A stretch of DNA of 35,679 bases, taken from assembly GCA_027449865.1 (NCBI GenBank), contig DAIDKV010000005.1, forward strand, positions 1-35,679, in the 5' to 3' direction. The position numbers were made by a program, and so were the translations under genes. The notes below the pieces were generated by a model. The model had not been told where the DNA came from, searched no databases, and worked only from the letters and a program-made list of their open reading frames with translations. The DNA comes from Planctomycetales bacterium (GTDB lineage: Bacteria > Planctomycetota > Planctomycetia > Isosphaerales > Isosphaeraceae). Positions 16,502-24,500 of the stretch are shown piece after piece; the first letter of the stretch is position 1; every line of letters begins with the position of its first letter.

Positions 16502-16713
16502 CGCTAACCTCGCACAGAAAGGGCGGATCACCCCCTCATTCTACGCCGGGCGGGGAAATCCAACTAGCTCAAGTCCGAATTCTCCGGACATTCCTCCTTC
16601 TCATCGGATAAGTCCGGGCGCATCCTGAAACGCGAATCGGAAAAGCTGCCCTCGAGCATACCCCGCCCTTGCGCCTGTCTCGGGCTACTCCCGGAAGCGC
16701 TGCACGCAGGGCG
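16502..16713. other. Intergenic region upstream of the CzcI-like gene
   Basis: About 210 bases without a gene. It contains GTCCG-AATTCTC-CGGAC (about 16575-16591), a 5-bp dyad with a 7-base centre, and a second ATAAGTCCGGG copy some 20 bases on, which could be repressor half-sites. No convincing -35/-10 pair was found. Confidence 0.2.
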
Positions 16714-16908
16714 TCACACGTTGCCTGAATCATTCGCCTGTCGCGCCGGTGCGAGCGTCATGACGTAGCCGCAACAACGCGGCCATCCGGATCTAATAAA
16801 TCCAACGATGTCTGACACGGAGACGATCGTCGCCTTGTTGCATATCGTGCATCGGACAATGCCGCCTGAGTTTGCGGGATCATCGGCCGGTACGCTGGGC
16901 TGGTTCAT
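16714..16908 (-). CDS. Small cytoplasmic protein with CxxC and CC metal-site candidates (64 aa)
   Basis: ATG at 16908 preceded by AGGAGG with six bases of spacing, a strong start. The 64 residues hold VRCTICNKAT (Cys20, Cys23) and, some 20 residues later, GWPRCCGYVMTL (Cys45, Cys46), a layout like a zinc ribbon with two Cys knuckles. There is no signal peptide. It lies between efflux operons 1 and 2, on the same strand, 190 bases after the lipoprotein stop and 212 bases before the CzcI-like start. It may bind zinc or a related metal. No named family was recognised. Confidence 0.6.
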   Translation of the reverse strand: MNQPSVPADDPANSGGIVRCTICNKATIVSVSDIVGFIRSGWPRCCGYVMTLAPARQANDSGNV

Positions 16909-17100
16909 GTCTGCCTCCTTTCCAGTTCAAAGAAGTACTGTTGCGGCGTGTAAATGTGCATGCCCGCCCGCGCGCTGACCGTAAGCCGAACGCGATGACC
17001 GGCCTGCCTAGACCGGCTCAAGGGTCCGTGGGCGTCCGGCTCGTACTCTGTCAGCGGGCGGGGGTAGAGTCCTTGTGACCCCGAAACTTCACCCCGTCGG

Positions 17101-17373
17101 CTATCGCAGTTCGGGCCCGAGCCATTGGGGATTGAAATTTACGGGCCGGCCCATGCTTTCCTCGCAAATCCGCTTCATGTCCGCGGCGTGCTGCAGCTTT
17201 CCAGGTTCAGCCTCCTTCAGGCTGTTGGCGATCTCCTTGCCGCATTCCTGGGCGAGGATTGCGCGCCGTTCGCCGGATGCCTTGCCCGCGAGCGTCTGTT
17301 CCAGCGTTTCGTCATACGTGGGGGTACAGCCCGCGAGGGTCAGAGAAGTGAGAATCAGGATTCGGAGTTTCAT
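17101..17373 (-). CDS. Small lipoprotein, paralog of its upstream neighbour (operon 2)
   Basis: 90 residues from the ATG at 17373 (GGGAGG seven bases upstream), which overlaps the preceding stop as ATGA. Lipobox LTLAGC with Cys16 as the lipidated residue. The mature part aligns with the product at 17370-17666: TLEQTLAGKASGERRAI against TLEEKLASKSPEQRQEI, followed by two Cys in shared positions (QECGKE and KRICEES) that may form a disulfide. The last gene of czc operon 2; it would sit on the inner or outer membrane facing the periplasm. Function unknown; a chaperone or assembly aid of the pump is possible. Confidence 0.8.
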   Translation of the reverse strand: MKLRILILTSLTLAGCTPTYDETLEQTLAGKASGERRAILAQECGKEIANSLKEAEPGKLQHAADMKRICEESMGRPVNFNPQWLGPELR

Positions 17374-17666
17374 CGGGTGGCCTCCCATTTCTGTCTATTC
17401 GGCGCGTTCTCGGCTGCCATCTGACGGCAGATGGCCTTGAGGCGGCGGGTTTGCGCGGTGTTCTGGTCCAACTTGGCCCCGTGCGCCGTCCGGGTCTCCT
17501 TCGACTCGTTACCGAGATGCTCCGCCTCGTTCAGGCATGCCACTCGCAGGATTTCCTGACGCTGCTCCGGCGACTTGCTGGCGAGTTTCTCCTCGAGCGT
17601 CTGGGGCGGCTGCGGCGCGCAGGCCGTTAATGCCGCGGCGGCGGCGATGGGCAAGAATCGTTTCAT
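17370..17666 (-). CDS. Small lipoprotein following czcA (operon 2)
   Basis: 98 residues; ATG at 17666 overlaps the czcA stop (ATGA) and its own stop overlaps the next start in the same way. Signal peptide MKRFLPIAAAAALTAC with Cys16 as the lipobox Cys. Mature protein is helical and charged with two further Cys (RVACLNEAE, KAICRQMA), matching its downstream paralog. The tight overlaps tie its amount to that of CzcA. No family recognised; a periplasmic or outer-membrane accessory of the pump is the simplest guess. Confidence 0.8.
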   Translation of the reverse strand: MKRFLPIAAAAALTACAPQPPQTLEEKLASKSPEQRQEILRVACLNEAEHLGNESKETRTAHGAKLDQNTAQTRRLKAICRQMAAENAPNRQKWEATR

Positions 17667-20600
17667 AGTTCCTCCTTGTTGGTGACTTCGTCTGCTAGGG
17701 AAAAAAAGTGGTACAGCGCGGGGATGATGAGCAGCGTCAGGATGGTCGCCGCGATCAGCCCCCCGATCACCACGATGGCGAGCGGCTTCTGCACCTCGGC
17801 TCCCGCGCCGTGGGAGAGCGCCATGGGCACGTAGCCAAGCGAAGGGACGACCGTCGCCATAATCATGGCCCGCAAGCGGTTGAGCGTCCCCTGCCGCACG
17901 GCCTGGTCCGCCGGCACTCCCTCCTGGACGAGCTGGTTGATGCTGTTGACCATGACCAGGCCGTTCAGCACCGAGATCCCAGACAGCGCGATAAAGCCGA
18001 CGCCCGCCGAGATCGAGAAGGGCATGCCGATCACGAGAAGGGTGAACACGCCGCCCACGACCGCCAGCGGGATGCCGCTGAAGACGAGCAGCGCCTGCCG
18101 GATCGAATCGAGCGCCGCGAAGAGCAGCAGGAAGATGAAGAAAAAGCAGGCGGGCACCACCACCATGAGCCGGTCGCTCGCCTCCTTCAGGTTTTTGAAC
18201 TGGCCGCCCCATTCCAGCGAGTAGCCTGCGGGCAGCTTGACCTTGGCGTCCGTCGCCGCCTGGGCCTCGGCCACGAAGGAGCCGATGTCGCGCCCGCGCA
18301 CGTTGGCCTGCACCACCATGCGCCGCTTGCCGTTCTCGCGGCTGATCTGGTTCGGCCCCTCGGTGAGCTGCAGGCTCGCCACCTCTTTGAGGGGCACGTA
18401 GCGGGGGCGACTGTGCGGCAAGGCCGGGTTCTCCTCCACGCCCATGTCTTCGGGCAACAGGATGGGAAGGTTTTCCATCACGGACAAGTCCCCGCGCAAC
18501 CCGACCGGTAGGCGGACGAGGATGTCGAAGCGGCGGTCGCCCTGAAACACCAGCCCGGACTCGCGGCCCCCGACCGCGATTGCCACCACGTCGAGGACGT
18601 CGTTGACATTCAGGCCGTAGCGGGCGATGGCTGGGCGGTCGAGGCGGATCTCGAGGAACGGCAGGCCGCTGGTCTGCTCGACCTTCACGTCGGCGGAGCC
18701 GGGGATGTTCCGAAGCACCTGCATGATCGCCCCGGCGGTCTTGCCCATGGCGGCGAAATCGTCCCCGTAGACCTTCACCGCCACGTCGCCGCGTACGCCG
18801 GCGATGAGCTCGTTGAAACGCATCTGGATCGGCTGCGTGAACTCGTAATTACTGCCCGGCACTTTGTGAACTTCCTCCTCCATCTGCTTGATCAGCTCGG
18901 ATTTCGGCAATTTCGCATCGGGCCATTCCTCGTGCGGTTTGAGGATGATGAAGGTGTCGCTGGCATTGGCCGGCATAGGATCCGCAGCCATCTCCGCCGT
19001 GCCCGTCTTACTGAAGACGAAGGCGACCTGCTTGAATTGGCTGACCACCTTCTCCACCTCGAACTGGATCGCCTGCGACTGGGTGAGCGACGTGCTGGGG
19101 ATGCGCAACGCCTGCATCGCGATGTCCTTCTCGTCCAGGGTCGGGATGAATTCGCGGCCCAGGAATCCGAAGGCGGCGATCGCCAGCACTACCAGACCGG
19201 CGGCGATGCCGCTGGTGAAGAGCGGCCGCGCCAACGCGCGCTCCAGCCAGGGCAGATAGAGCTGCTTGGACTTGTCCATCAGCGCCCCTTCGCCCTCCTT
19301 GACCCGGCCCGTGACGAAGATCGCGATCATCGCCGGCACGAAGGTGATCGAGAGCACGAAGGCCGCGACCAGGGCCAGGATGACGGTGATCGCCATCGGC
19401 TCGAACATCTTGCCCTCCACGCCCGTGAAGGTGAGCATCGGCACGTAGACCATGATGATGATGGCCTGGCCGAAGACGATCGGCTTGACGATCTCCGTGC
19501 CGGCCGCCATGACCTCGTGCAGGCGCTCCTTGAGCGAGAGCACCCGGCCGTAATGCGCCTGCGCGTGCGAAAGGCGGTGCAGGCAGTTCTCCGTGATAAT
19601 GATCGCCCCGTCGACGATCAGCCCAAAATCAAGGGCGCCGAGGCTCATGAGGTTGCCGCTGATGCCGAACTTGATCATGCCGATGAATGTCATGAGCATC
19701 GAGATCGGGATCACCAGCGCCGTGATCATAGCGGCGCGGATGTTCCCGAGCACCAGGAAGAGGACGGCGATGACGAGCAGTGCACCCTCGGTCAAGTTCT
19801 TCTCGACCGTGCCGATGGTGCGGTTGACCAGCGTGGTGCGGTTCAATACCGTCTTGGCCTCGATGTCGGGCGGCAGCGATTTGACGATCTCCTTGAGCTT
19901 CGCGTCCACCGACTCCGACACGGTGCGGCTGTTGGCGCCGATCAGCATCAGCGCCGTGCCCACCACGACCTCCTGGCCATTTTCTGAGGCCGAGCCGGTG
20001 CGGAGCTCCTTGCCGATGCCGACCTCGGCGATGTCGCGCATATAGACAGGCACGCCGCCCCGCGTGGAAACGACGATGTCGCCGATCGCCTCCGGGGTGC
20101 CGATGCGGCCGTCGGCGCGCACCACGTAGGACTCGCCGGATTTCTCGATGTAGCCCGCGCCGAGGCTCTTGTTGTTATTCTCCAGGGCCTCGACGACATC
20201 TTTAAAGCTCAGGCCCAGCGCCACCAATGTCTGGGGATAGGGCTGCACGTGGTATTCTCGCTTATAGCCCCCGATCGCGTCGACACCGGCCACCCCCGCC
20301 ACGCCTTTGAGCTGCGGACGGATGATCCAGTCCTGCACGGTGCGCAGGTAGGAAGCGAGCTCCACATCACCGTGCAGACGCTCGCCCTCCGGCGTGAGAT
20401 AGCTCCCGTCCGGCTGCCAGCCGGGCTCCCCGTCCCGGGCTTCGGCGCCTTCCCCCTGCGGGTGCCCGTAATGCACCGTCCACATGTAGATCTCGCCCAG
20501 GCCCGTCGAGATAGCGCCCATGCGCGGCTCGGCGCCGGCGGGCAGGCTCTCCTTTGCCTCCGCCAGGCGCTCGTTCACCTGGGCGCGGGCGAAGTAGATA

Positions 20601-20905
20601 TCGACGTCGTCGCGGAAGACGGCGGTCACCTGGCTGAAGCCATTGCGGGAGATCGAGCGGGTGTTCTCCAGGCCCGGGATGCCGGCGAGCGCCGTCTCCA
20701 CCGGGAAGGTCACCTGCTTCTCGATCTCCGTCGGGGAGAGAGCGGGCGCGGTGGTGTTGATCTGCACCTGCACGTTGGTGATGTCCGGGACGGCGTCGAT
20801 CGGCAGGCTCTTGAGCGAATAGAGCCCGAACGCCGCCACCGCCGCCGTGAGCAGCGCCACCAGGTAGCGATGATGGAGAGAGAATCCGAGAGTGCGCTGA
20901 ATCAT
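17663..20905 (-). CDS. czcA: HME-family RND metal efflux pump, CzcA type (operon 2)
   Basis: 1080 residues, full length. TM4 holds Asp426, Asp432 and Glu439 in LDFGLIVDGAIIITENC, identical in spacing to the essential acids of Cupriavidus CzcA. A periplasmic insertion at about 149-180 (rich in Gly, Glu and Pro) is typical of CzcA/CnrA. The segment YEFTQPIQMRFNELIAGVRG is the CzcA/NccA-type metal path, not the Met-rich CusA type. Predicted to expel Co, Zn, Cd or Ni with protons. The start follows the czcB stop by five bases. Compared with the pumps at 11258 and 27642 this copy looks classically proteobacterial, and its base composition appears less GC-rich, which fits separate acquisition. Confidence 0.95.
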   Translation of the reverse strand: MIQRTLGFSLHHRYLVALLTAAVAAFGLYSLKSLPIDAVPDITNVQVQINTTAPALSPTEIEKQVTFPVETALAGIPGLENTRSISRNGFSQVTAVFRDDVDIYFARAQVNERLAEAKESLPAGAEPRMGAISTGLGEIYMWTVHYGHPQGEGAEARDGEPGWQPDGSYLTPEGERLHGDVELASYLRTVQDWIIRPQLKGVAGVAGVDAIGGYKREYHVQPYPQTLVALGLSFKDVVEALENNNKSLGAGYIEKSGESYVVRADGRIGTPEAIGDIVVSTRGGVPVYMRDIAEVGIGKELRTGSASENGQEVVVGTALMLIGANSRTVSESVDAKLKEIVKSLPPDIEAKTVLNRTTLVNRTIGTVEKNLTEGALLVIAVLFLVLGNIRAAMITALVIPISMLMTFIGMIKFGISGNLMSLGALDFGLIVDGAIIITENCLHRLSHAQAHYGRVLSLKERLHEVMAAGTEIVKPIVFGQAIIIMVYVPMLTFTGVEGKMFEPMAITVILALVAAFVLSITFVPAMIAIFVTGRVKEGEGALMDKSKQLYLPWLERALARPLFTSGIAAGLVVLAIAAFGFLGREFIPTLDEKDIAMQALRIPSTSLTQSQAIQFEVEKVVSQFKQVAFVFSKTGTAEMAADPMPANASDTFIILKPHEEWPDAKLPKSELIKQMEEEVHKVPGSNYEFTQPIQMRFNELIAGVRGDVAVKVYGDDFAAMGKTAGAIMQVLRNIPGSADVKVEQTSGLPFLEIRLDRPAIARYGLNVNDVLDVVAIAVGGRESGLVFQGDRRFDILVRLPVGLRGDLSVMENLPILLPEDMGVEENPALPHSRPRYVPLKEVASLQLTEGPNQISRENGKRRMVVQANVRGRDIGSFVAEAQAATDAKVKLPAGYSLEWGGQFKNLKEASDRLMVVVPACFFFIFLLLFAALDSIRQALLVFSGIPLAVVGGVFTLLVIGMPFSISAGVGFIALSGISVLNGLVMVNSINQLVQEGVPADQAVRQGTLNRLRAMIMATVVPSLGYVPMALSHGAGAEVQKPLAIVVIGGLIAATILTLLIIPALYHFFSLADEVTNKEEL

Positions 20906-20910
20906 GCCGG

Positions 20911-21879
20911 CTATTCCCCTTCCTCGGCGCCGGCCTTGCCGATATCCGCCTTGATGATGAAGCTGTTGTCGCTGACATAGGTCTCGCCCGGTTTCAAACC
21001 TTCACGCACCTCCGTCCACTGGCCGTCGCTCGTCCCGGTCTTGATCGGCCTCATGGCAAAGCGGTCGCCGTCCTGCACGAATACGACCGTCTTGCCTTCC
21101 ATAGTCTGGATGGCGGAGGTCCTGACCGCGACCGGGACCTGCTTTTCGCGGATAACCACGTCGCCGCGCACCGTCATGCCGGCGCGCCACATGCCGTCCG
21201 GGTTAGGGAGGGTGACCCGGGCGATGACTGTCTGGCTCGAGGATTCCGCCACGGGGAGCACCAGTGAGATCGTCGCTGCGCCGACATGCCCGCCCTCGAA
21301 GCTCGTGACGCGGACCTTCTGGCCGCCCGCGATCTTGTCGATATCGCGGGGGAAGACGTGAAATTCCGCCCAGACATCGGAGATGTCTGCGATGGTAAAG
21401 AGCGGCGACTCGCCCGCGACGTCGCCTATATTAGTGTTGCGTGCCAGTACGACGCCCGTGATCGGGGATTTGACCGCGTAGGGCTGCAGGCTATCGTTGC
21501 TCTCGACCATGGCGAGCACGTCGCCGACATCCACGAGTTCGCCCTGGCCCTTCCTCACCTCGCGCACGATGCCGGGAAAACGCGCCTTAACCAGTGCCAG
21601 CGTGTTCTGGTTTAAGGTGATACGGCCGGAGAGGGTCACGGTCTCGGAAACGGTGCCGCTTCCGGCCGGCTCGACCTTGATGCCAGCGGCCTGGGCGGCC
21701 TCCTGGCCGATGACGGTGCTATCGGGCTGCGATTTGGTCTCGGCTTCGTCCTTGTCCTGCGAAGTAGCGACCGTCTGCGCATGATGCTGAGCGATGAGCC
21801 AGTAACCAGCCCCTCCCAGCGCCAGGATGGCCAAGGTGATATATTTCCTATTAACCGAATCTTTCGACCTTCTAACCAT
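20911..21879 (-). CDS. czcB: CzcB-type periplasmic adaptor, short form without helical hairpin (operon 2)
   Basis: 322 residues; ATG at 21879 with AGAGGA upstream, overlapping the czcC stop by eight bases. An N-terminal membrane anchor (about 14-30) is followed by the lipoyl half VGDVLAMVESNDSLQPYAVK, which runs directly into SPITGVVLARNTNIGDVAG, so the helical hairpin found in most adaptors is missing. WAEFHVFPRDIDKI and the beta-barrel follow. Hairpin-less CzcB proteins are known from proteobacterial czc systems. It bridges CzcA and CzcC in the periplasm. This structure contrasts with the moderate hairpin of the operon 1 adaptor and the long hairpin of the operon 3 adaptor. Confidence 0.93.
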   Translation of the reverse strand: MVRRSKDSVNRKYITLAILALGGAGYWLIAQHHAQTVATSQDKDEAETKSQPDSTVIGQEAAQAAGIKVEPAGSGTVSETVTLSGRITLNQNTLALVKARFPGIVREVRKGQGELVDVGDVLAMVESNDSLQPYAVKSPITGVVLARNTNIGDVAGESPLFTIADISDVWAEFHVFPRDIDKIAGGQKVRVTSFEGGHVGAATISLVLPVAESSSQTVIARVTLPNPDGMWRAGMTVRGDVVIREKQVPVAVRTSAIQTMEGKTVVFVQDGDRFAMRPIKTGTSDGQWTEVREGLKPGETYVSDNSFIIKADIGKAGAEEGE

Positions 21880-23254
21880 TGGAATCCTCTATTATTTTGG
21901 CTGTTTGGAGATGTTCCGAGGTAAGTCGCTCGACTTCGGCCCGGCTTCGATGGTAATTGCGTAGCGTGTCCTGGTACTCCGCGCGCGAGCTGTAGAGGGT
22001 GCGCTGTGCGTCGAGCACTTCGAGATACGAGAACTTGCCTGCGTTGTAGCCCTCGCGGGCCAGCGCAAATGCCTTCTTGGCGGCGGGCAGGATGTTGTCC
22101 CTCATCACTACGGCCTGCCGATAGGACGCCTCGAGTTCGGCCTGCGCGCGGGTCAGATCGGCCTGGAGGGCCTTCACCGTGGAGTCCCTCAGACTCTCGG
22201 TGCGGCTCACGTCGTGGCGTGCCCTTTCGATATTCCCCTGGTTGCGGTTCAGGACCGGGATCGGGAGCGAGACGCCCACCACCAGGGCCCGGTCATTGCT
22301 GGCCCGGAGGTCGCGCACGCCCGCGTTCAGGCGCGGATCAGGCACGGCGTTGGCCCTCTCCAGGTCGAGCTCGGCTCGACTCCTTGCCATTTCGGCATCG
22401 AATCGGGCCAGGTCGGGGTTCACCCTCAGCGCACCGAGCGTGTCGCCGAGCCGTGCCGGTTTGGTGATTTTGTAATACGAGGCCGTGCTGAGCCTGAAGC
22501 TGTCCGTGGGCTCCCCCATGAGCAAGGCGAGGGTACGCTTCGCGGCCGCCAGCTGGCGCAGGGCGGTGTCGTAGGCGATAATGCTCGAGGAAAGAGTTAC
22601 GCTCGCCTTGCTCTCCTGGATCAAGGGCTCGCGTGCCGCGCCGACACGCCTCGAAACCTCATCCATGACTTGCTGCGCCAACGCCTTCTGCTCCTTGGTG
22701 ATCGTCACCATCTCCTGGGCAGTGGCGGCATCGGCATAGGCCAGCTGGACGTCCCGGATGAGGTCCAGCCGCGCCGCCTGGTAGTCGAATCCCGCCAGCG
22801 TCACCCCCTGGTCGGCCACGGCAACGCGCGCGGCTCGCTTTCCCCCGACCTCGAACAGTTGGGAGACGCCGTAGGTGATCTCACCCGATTTGAGGCCCCG
22901 GTACTCCCCCCGCCCGCCCACGTTTTCCGCACCGACGCTGGCCTCGGGGTTGACCCATTTGCTCGACTGCCGCCGCGTCCCGCGGCTGGCCAGCTCGGCG
23001 TCGCGCGACGCCTTGAGGCGCGGGGACGTCGCCAGCGCTTCTTGAATGGCCGCGTCGAGGGTGACCACATCGCGCTTGGTGGGCTTGTGACGGGCCGAGT
23101 ACTCGCCGGTCGGGGGCGATTGCGCCGGAACCACCGTTCCGTCCTGATCGAGGAGGGGCTCGACGCTCGCCTGGGCGAGCAAAGCCCTGTCGGCGCCATA
23201 CGCTGCACCAGAGAGGGCGGTCGCAGCAAGCAAGCATGCAAGCAATTTGGTCAT
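21872..23254 (-). CDS. czcC: CzcC-type outer membrane efflux channel (operon 2)
   Basis: 460 residues from the ATG at 23254 (GGAAGGA upstream); the frame is open to 23320 but that part has no signal sequence. Signal peptide MTKLLACLLAATALSGAAYG. Two TolC repeats are seen, with EVGGKRAARVAVADQ in the first and SLPIPVLNRNQGNIERARHD in the second, ending YLEVLDAQRTLYSSRAEY. It lacks the long N-terminal extension of the other two TolC-type proteins here, so it comes from a different lineage. It is the exit duct for the CzcB/CzcA pair that follows on the same transcript. Confidence 0.93.
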   Translation of the reverse strand: MTKLLACLLAATALSGAAYGADRALLAQASVEPLLDQDGTVVPAQSPPTGEYSARHKPTKRDVVTLDAAIQEALATSPRLKASRDAELASRGTRRQSSKWVNPEASVGAENVGGRGEYRGLKSGEITYGVSQLFEVGGKRAARVAVADQGVTLAGFDYQAARLDLIRDVQLAYADAATAQEMVTITKEQKALAQQVMDEVSRRVGAAREPLIQESKASVTLSSSIIAYDTALRQLAAAKRTLALLMGEPTDSFRLSTASYYKITKPARLGDTLGALRVNPDLARFDAEMARSRAELDLERANAVPDPRLNAGVRDLRASNDRALVVGVSLPIPVLNRNQGNIERARHDVSRTESLRDSTVKALQADLTRAQAELEASYRQAVVMRDNILPAAKKAFALAREGYNAGKFSYLEVLDAQRTLYSSRAEYQDTLRNYHRSRAEVERLTSEHLQTAKIIEDSNG

Positions 23255-23347
23255 GGAGTCCTTCCGTGAATGATTGGGGATGCAAAACATCGACGCTCGC
23301 AAGCACGTCGCGACGAGCATTGCAGGGCGGTCTGGGTAACCTAGTCG

Positions 23348-23671
23348 CTAGGCCTTGGAGGGAGGCTCGAGGAGGGGGCTCGGGACCGGGCCCTGGGGGA
23401 AATCCTCGGAGATCACTGAAACGCGCGTGCCCGGAGCAAGGCGGGGCAACGCGACCGAAGTGGCAGGCGCCCGGTCCCCGTAATGGGCATGCGCCAGGCA
23501 GCAATGATGGCTGCAGACGATACCCTCGTCGGGATCGCTCGCCTTGTCCTGCTCGGTCATTGCGACTGCGGCGGCCGCTTGGGCGGCACCCTTCAAATCG
23601 CAGCAACCGGCGAAGGAGGGGGACGCGACCAATGCGGCAATCAGCCAAATGCAAACGATCCGGGCAATCAT
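23348..23671 (-). CDS. Small exported Cys/His-rich protein, CzcI-like leader of operon 2
   Basis: 107 residues. Signal peptide to about Ala21 (ALVASPSFAG), then CCDLKG (Cys23, Cys24), an Ala-rich segment, and a dense metal-site candidate VCSHHCCLAHAHYGD: Cys53, His55, His56, Cys57, Cys58, His61, His63. The C terminus is Pro-rich (PVPSPLLEPP). It lies 93 bases before czcC and is first in the operon, as CzcI is in Cupriavidus czcICBA; CzcI also has a signal peptide, a Cys/His centre and a Pro-rich end. A periplasmic metal-sensing or modulating role is inferred. There is no Shine-Dalgarno sequence before the ATG at 23671, and the promoter lies almost on top of it. Confidence 0.72.
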   Translation of the reverse strand: MIARIVCIWLIAALVASPSFAGCCDLKGAAQAAAAVAMTEQDKASDPDEGIVCSHHCCLAHAHYGDRAPATSVALPRLAPGTRVSVISEDFPQGPVPSPLLEPPSKA

Positions 23672-23674
23672 GCG

Positions 23675-23687
23675 ATGTAAATTACAT
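23675..23687. promoter_or_regulatory. Palindromic operator candidate ATGTAA-A-TTACAT
   Basis: A perfect 6-bp inverted repeat with a one-base centre, placed exactly over the predicted -10 box of the czc operon 2 promoter and four bases from the start codon. A repressor bound there would block transcription. The flanking 11-mer ATTACATTAAT (23681-23691) recurs in reverse complement upstream of the zntA-like gene. Regulator unknown. Confidence 0.45.
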
Positions 23688-23706
23688 TAATATAATATAC
23701 TTTCAA
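23679..23706 (-). promoter_or_regulatory. Predicted promoter of czc operon 2
   Basis: Read on minus: TTGAAA (23706-23701), 16 bases, TAATTT (23684-23679). The transcript would start within a few bases of the ATG at 23671, giving a leaderless or nearly leaderless mRNA, in agreement with the absence of a ribosome binding site. Confidence 0.4.
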
Positions 23707-23743
23707 CTAATTTTGTTCATTAGTTATTCAATTTTTGTCGCCA

Positions 23744-23771
23744 TTTAACATTATAAAGATTAATATATAAT
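23744..23771 (+). promoter_or_regulatory. Predicted promoter of the mgtC-like gene
   Basis: TTTAAC (23744-23749), 16 bases, TATAAT (23766-23771) in a strongly AT-rich stretch. It would give a leader of about 90 bases before the ATG at 23870. Back-to-back arrangement with the czc operon 2 promoter leaves only about 40 bases between the two -35 boxes. Confidence 0.4.
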
Positions 23772-23869
23772 AGTAATATTATCAATTTTTTCACAGTCTT
23801 CAGGATTATGGATCAAATTACCTTGGAGATCGTAGTGATTCAGCCATGCACGGGACCGAGGGAGCGGTG

Positions 23870-24445
23870 ATGGGAAAGCTGGCCGAAGAGATCCTGGAGG
23901 CCCTCAGGCAGGAATTCTCAGACCTTCCGGATCCGAGCAGCGTGATCCGGGTCATGGTCCGCCTCCTCGTCGCCGGGCTCCTCGGCGGCCTGATCGGGTT
24001 CGAGCGGCAGTTGAAGGGGCGGTCCGCCGGCCTGCGGACTCACATGCTCGTGGCTCTCGGCTCCGCCTGCTTTCTGTTAATCCCCCAGCAGGCGGGGGTG
24101 CCGATGCCCAATCTCGACCGTATCGCCGCGGGTCTCATCACCGGCATCGGATTCCTGGGGGCCGGTGCCATCTTCAAGGCCGAAGGGGAGGGCCAACCCA
24201 GGGGGCTAACGACCGCGGCTGCAATCTGGCTGACGGCGGCCGTCGGGATGACGGTCGGCATGGGCCGGCTGAGTTCGGCCGTCGTGATCACGGCCCTGTC
24301 CCTGGTCATCCTGGCGCCGCTCAGCCGCCTGGACCGGATGATCGATCGGGCCGCCAAAGATGTGCCGTCGCCGGACCCCGAATGCCGGAATGCGCGTAGC
24401 CAGGACCGGTCGCTCCCGAATCCTCCCGGGGAATCAGGGAAGTGA
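23870..24445 (+). CDS. mgtC: MgtC/SapB family membrane protein
   Basis: 191 residues from the ATG at 23870, preceded by GAGGGAG at five bases; an ATG eight codons upstream (23846) has a weaker context. Conserved MgtC core: GLLGGLIGFERQLKGRSAGL, RTHMLVALGS, IAAGLITGIGFLGAGAI and RGLTTAAAIWLTAAVGMTVG, forming about five membrane helices. The C-terminal ACT-like domain of Salmonella MgtC is absent; the tail is a short polar segment. MgtC proteins act in Mg2+ limitation, pH or membrane-potential homeostasis, partly by modulating the F-type ATPase. It is the only complete plus-strand gene between 1.3 and 35.6 kb and shares its regulatory region with czc operon 2, suggesting linked control. Confidence 0.93.
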   Translation: MGKLAEEILEALRQEFSDLPDPSSVIRVMVRLLVAGLLGGLIGFERQLKGRSAGLRTHMLVALGSACFLLIPQQAGVPMPNLDRIAAGLITGIGFLGAGAIFKAEGEGQPRGLTTAAAIWLTAAVGMTVGMGRLSSAVVITALSLVILAPLSRLDRMIDRAAKDVPSPDPECRNARSQDRSLPNPPGESGK

Positions 24446-24500
24446 TCGGGCAGGCATCCGGACGCCGATATCGTACTCCAGAGCTTTTACTACGGGAGTT

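Noticed and set aside
16151-16531. GTG at 16531 as the start of the operon 1 leader protein
   Set aside because: It adds ten residues before the signal segment without proper ribosome spacing; the TTG at 16501 has GAGG at six bases and makes the two leader paralogs align from residue 1.
24446-24500. Possible bidirectional terminator between mgtC and the ATPase pseudogene
   Set aside because: Only a loose ACTCC...GGAGT pairing with a 15-base loop can be drawn.
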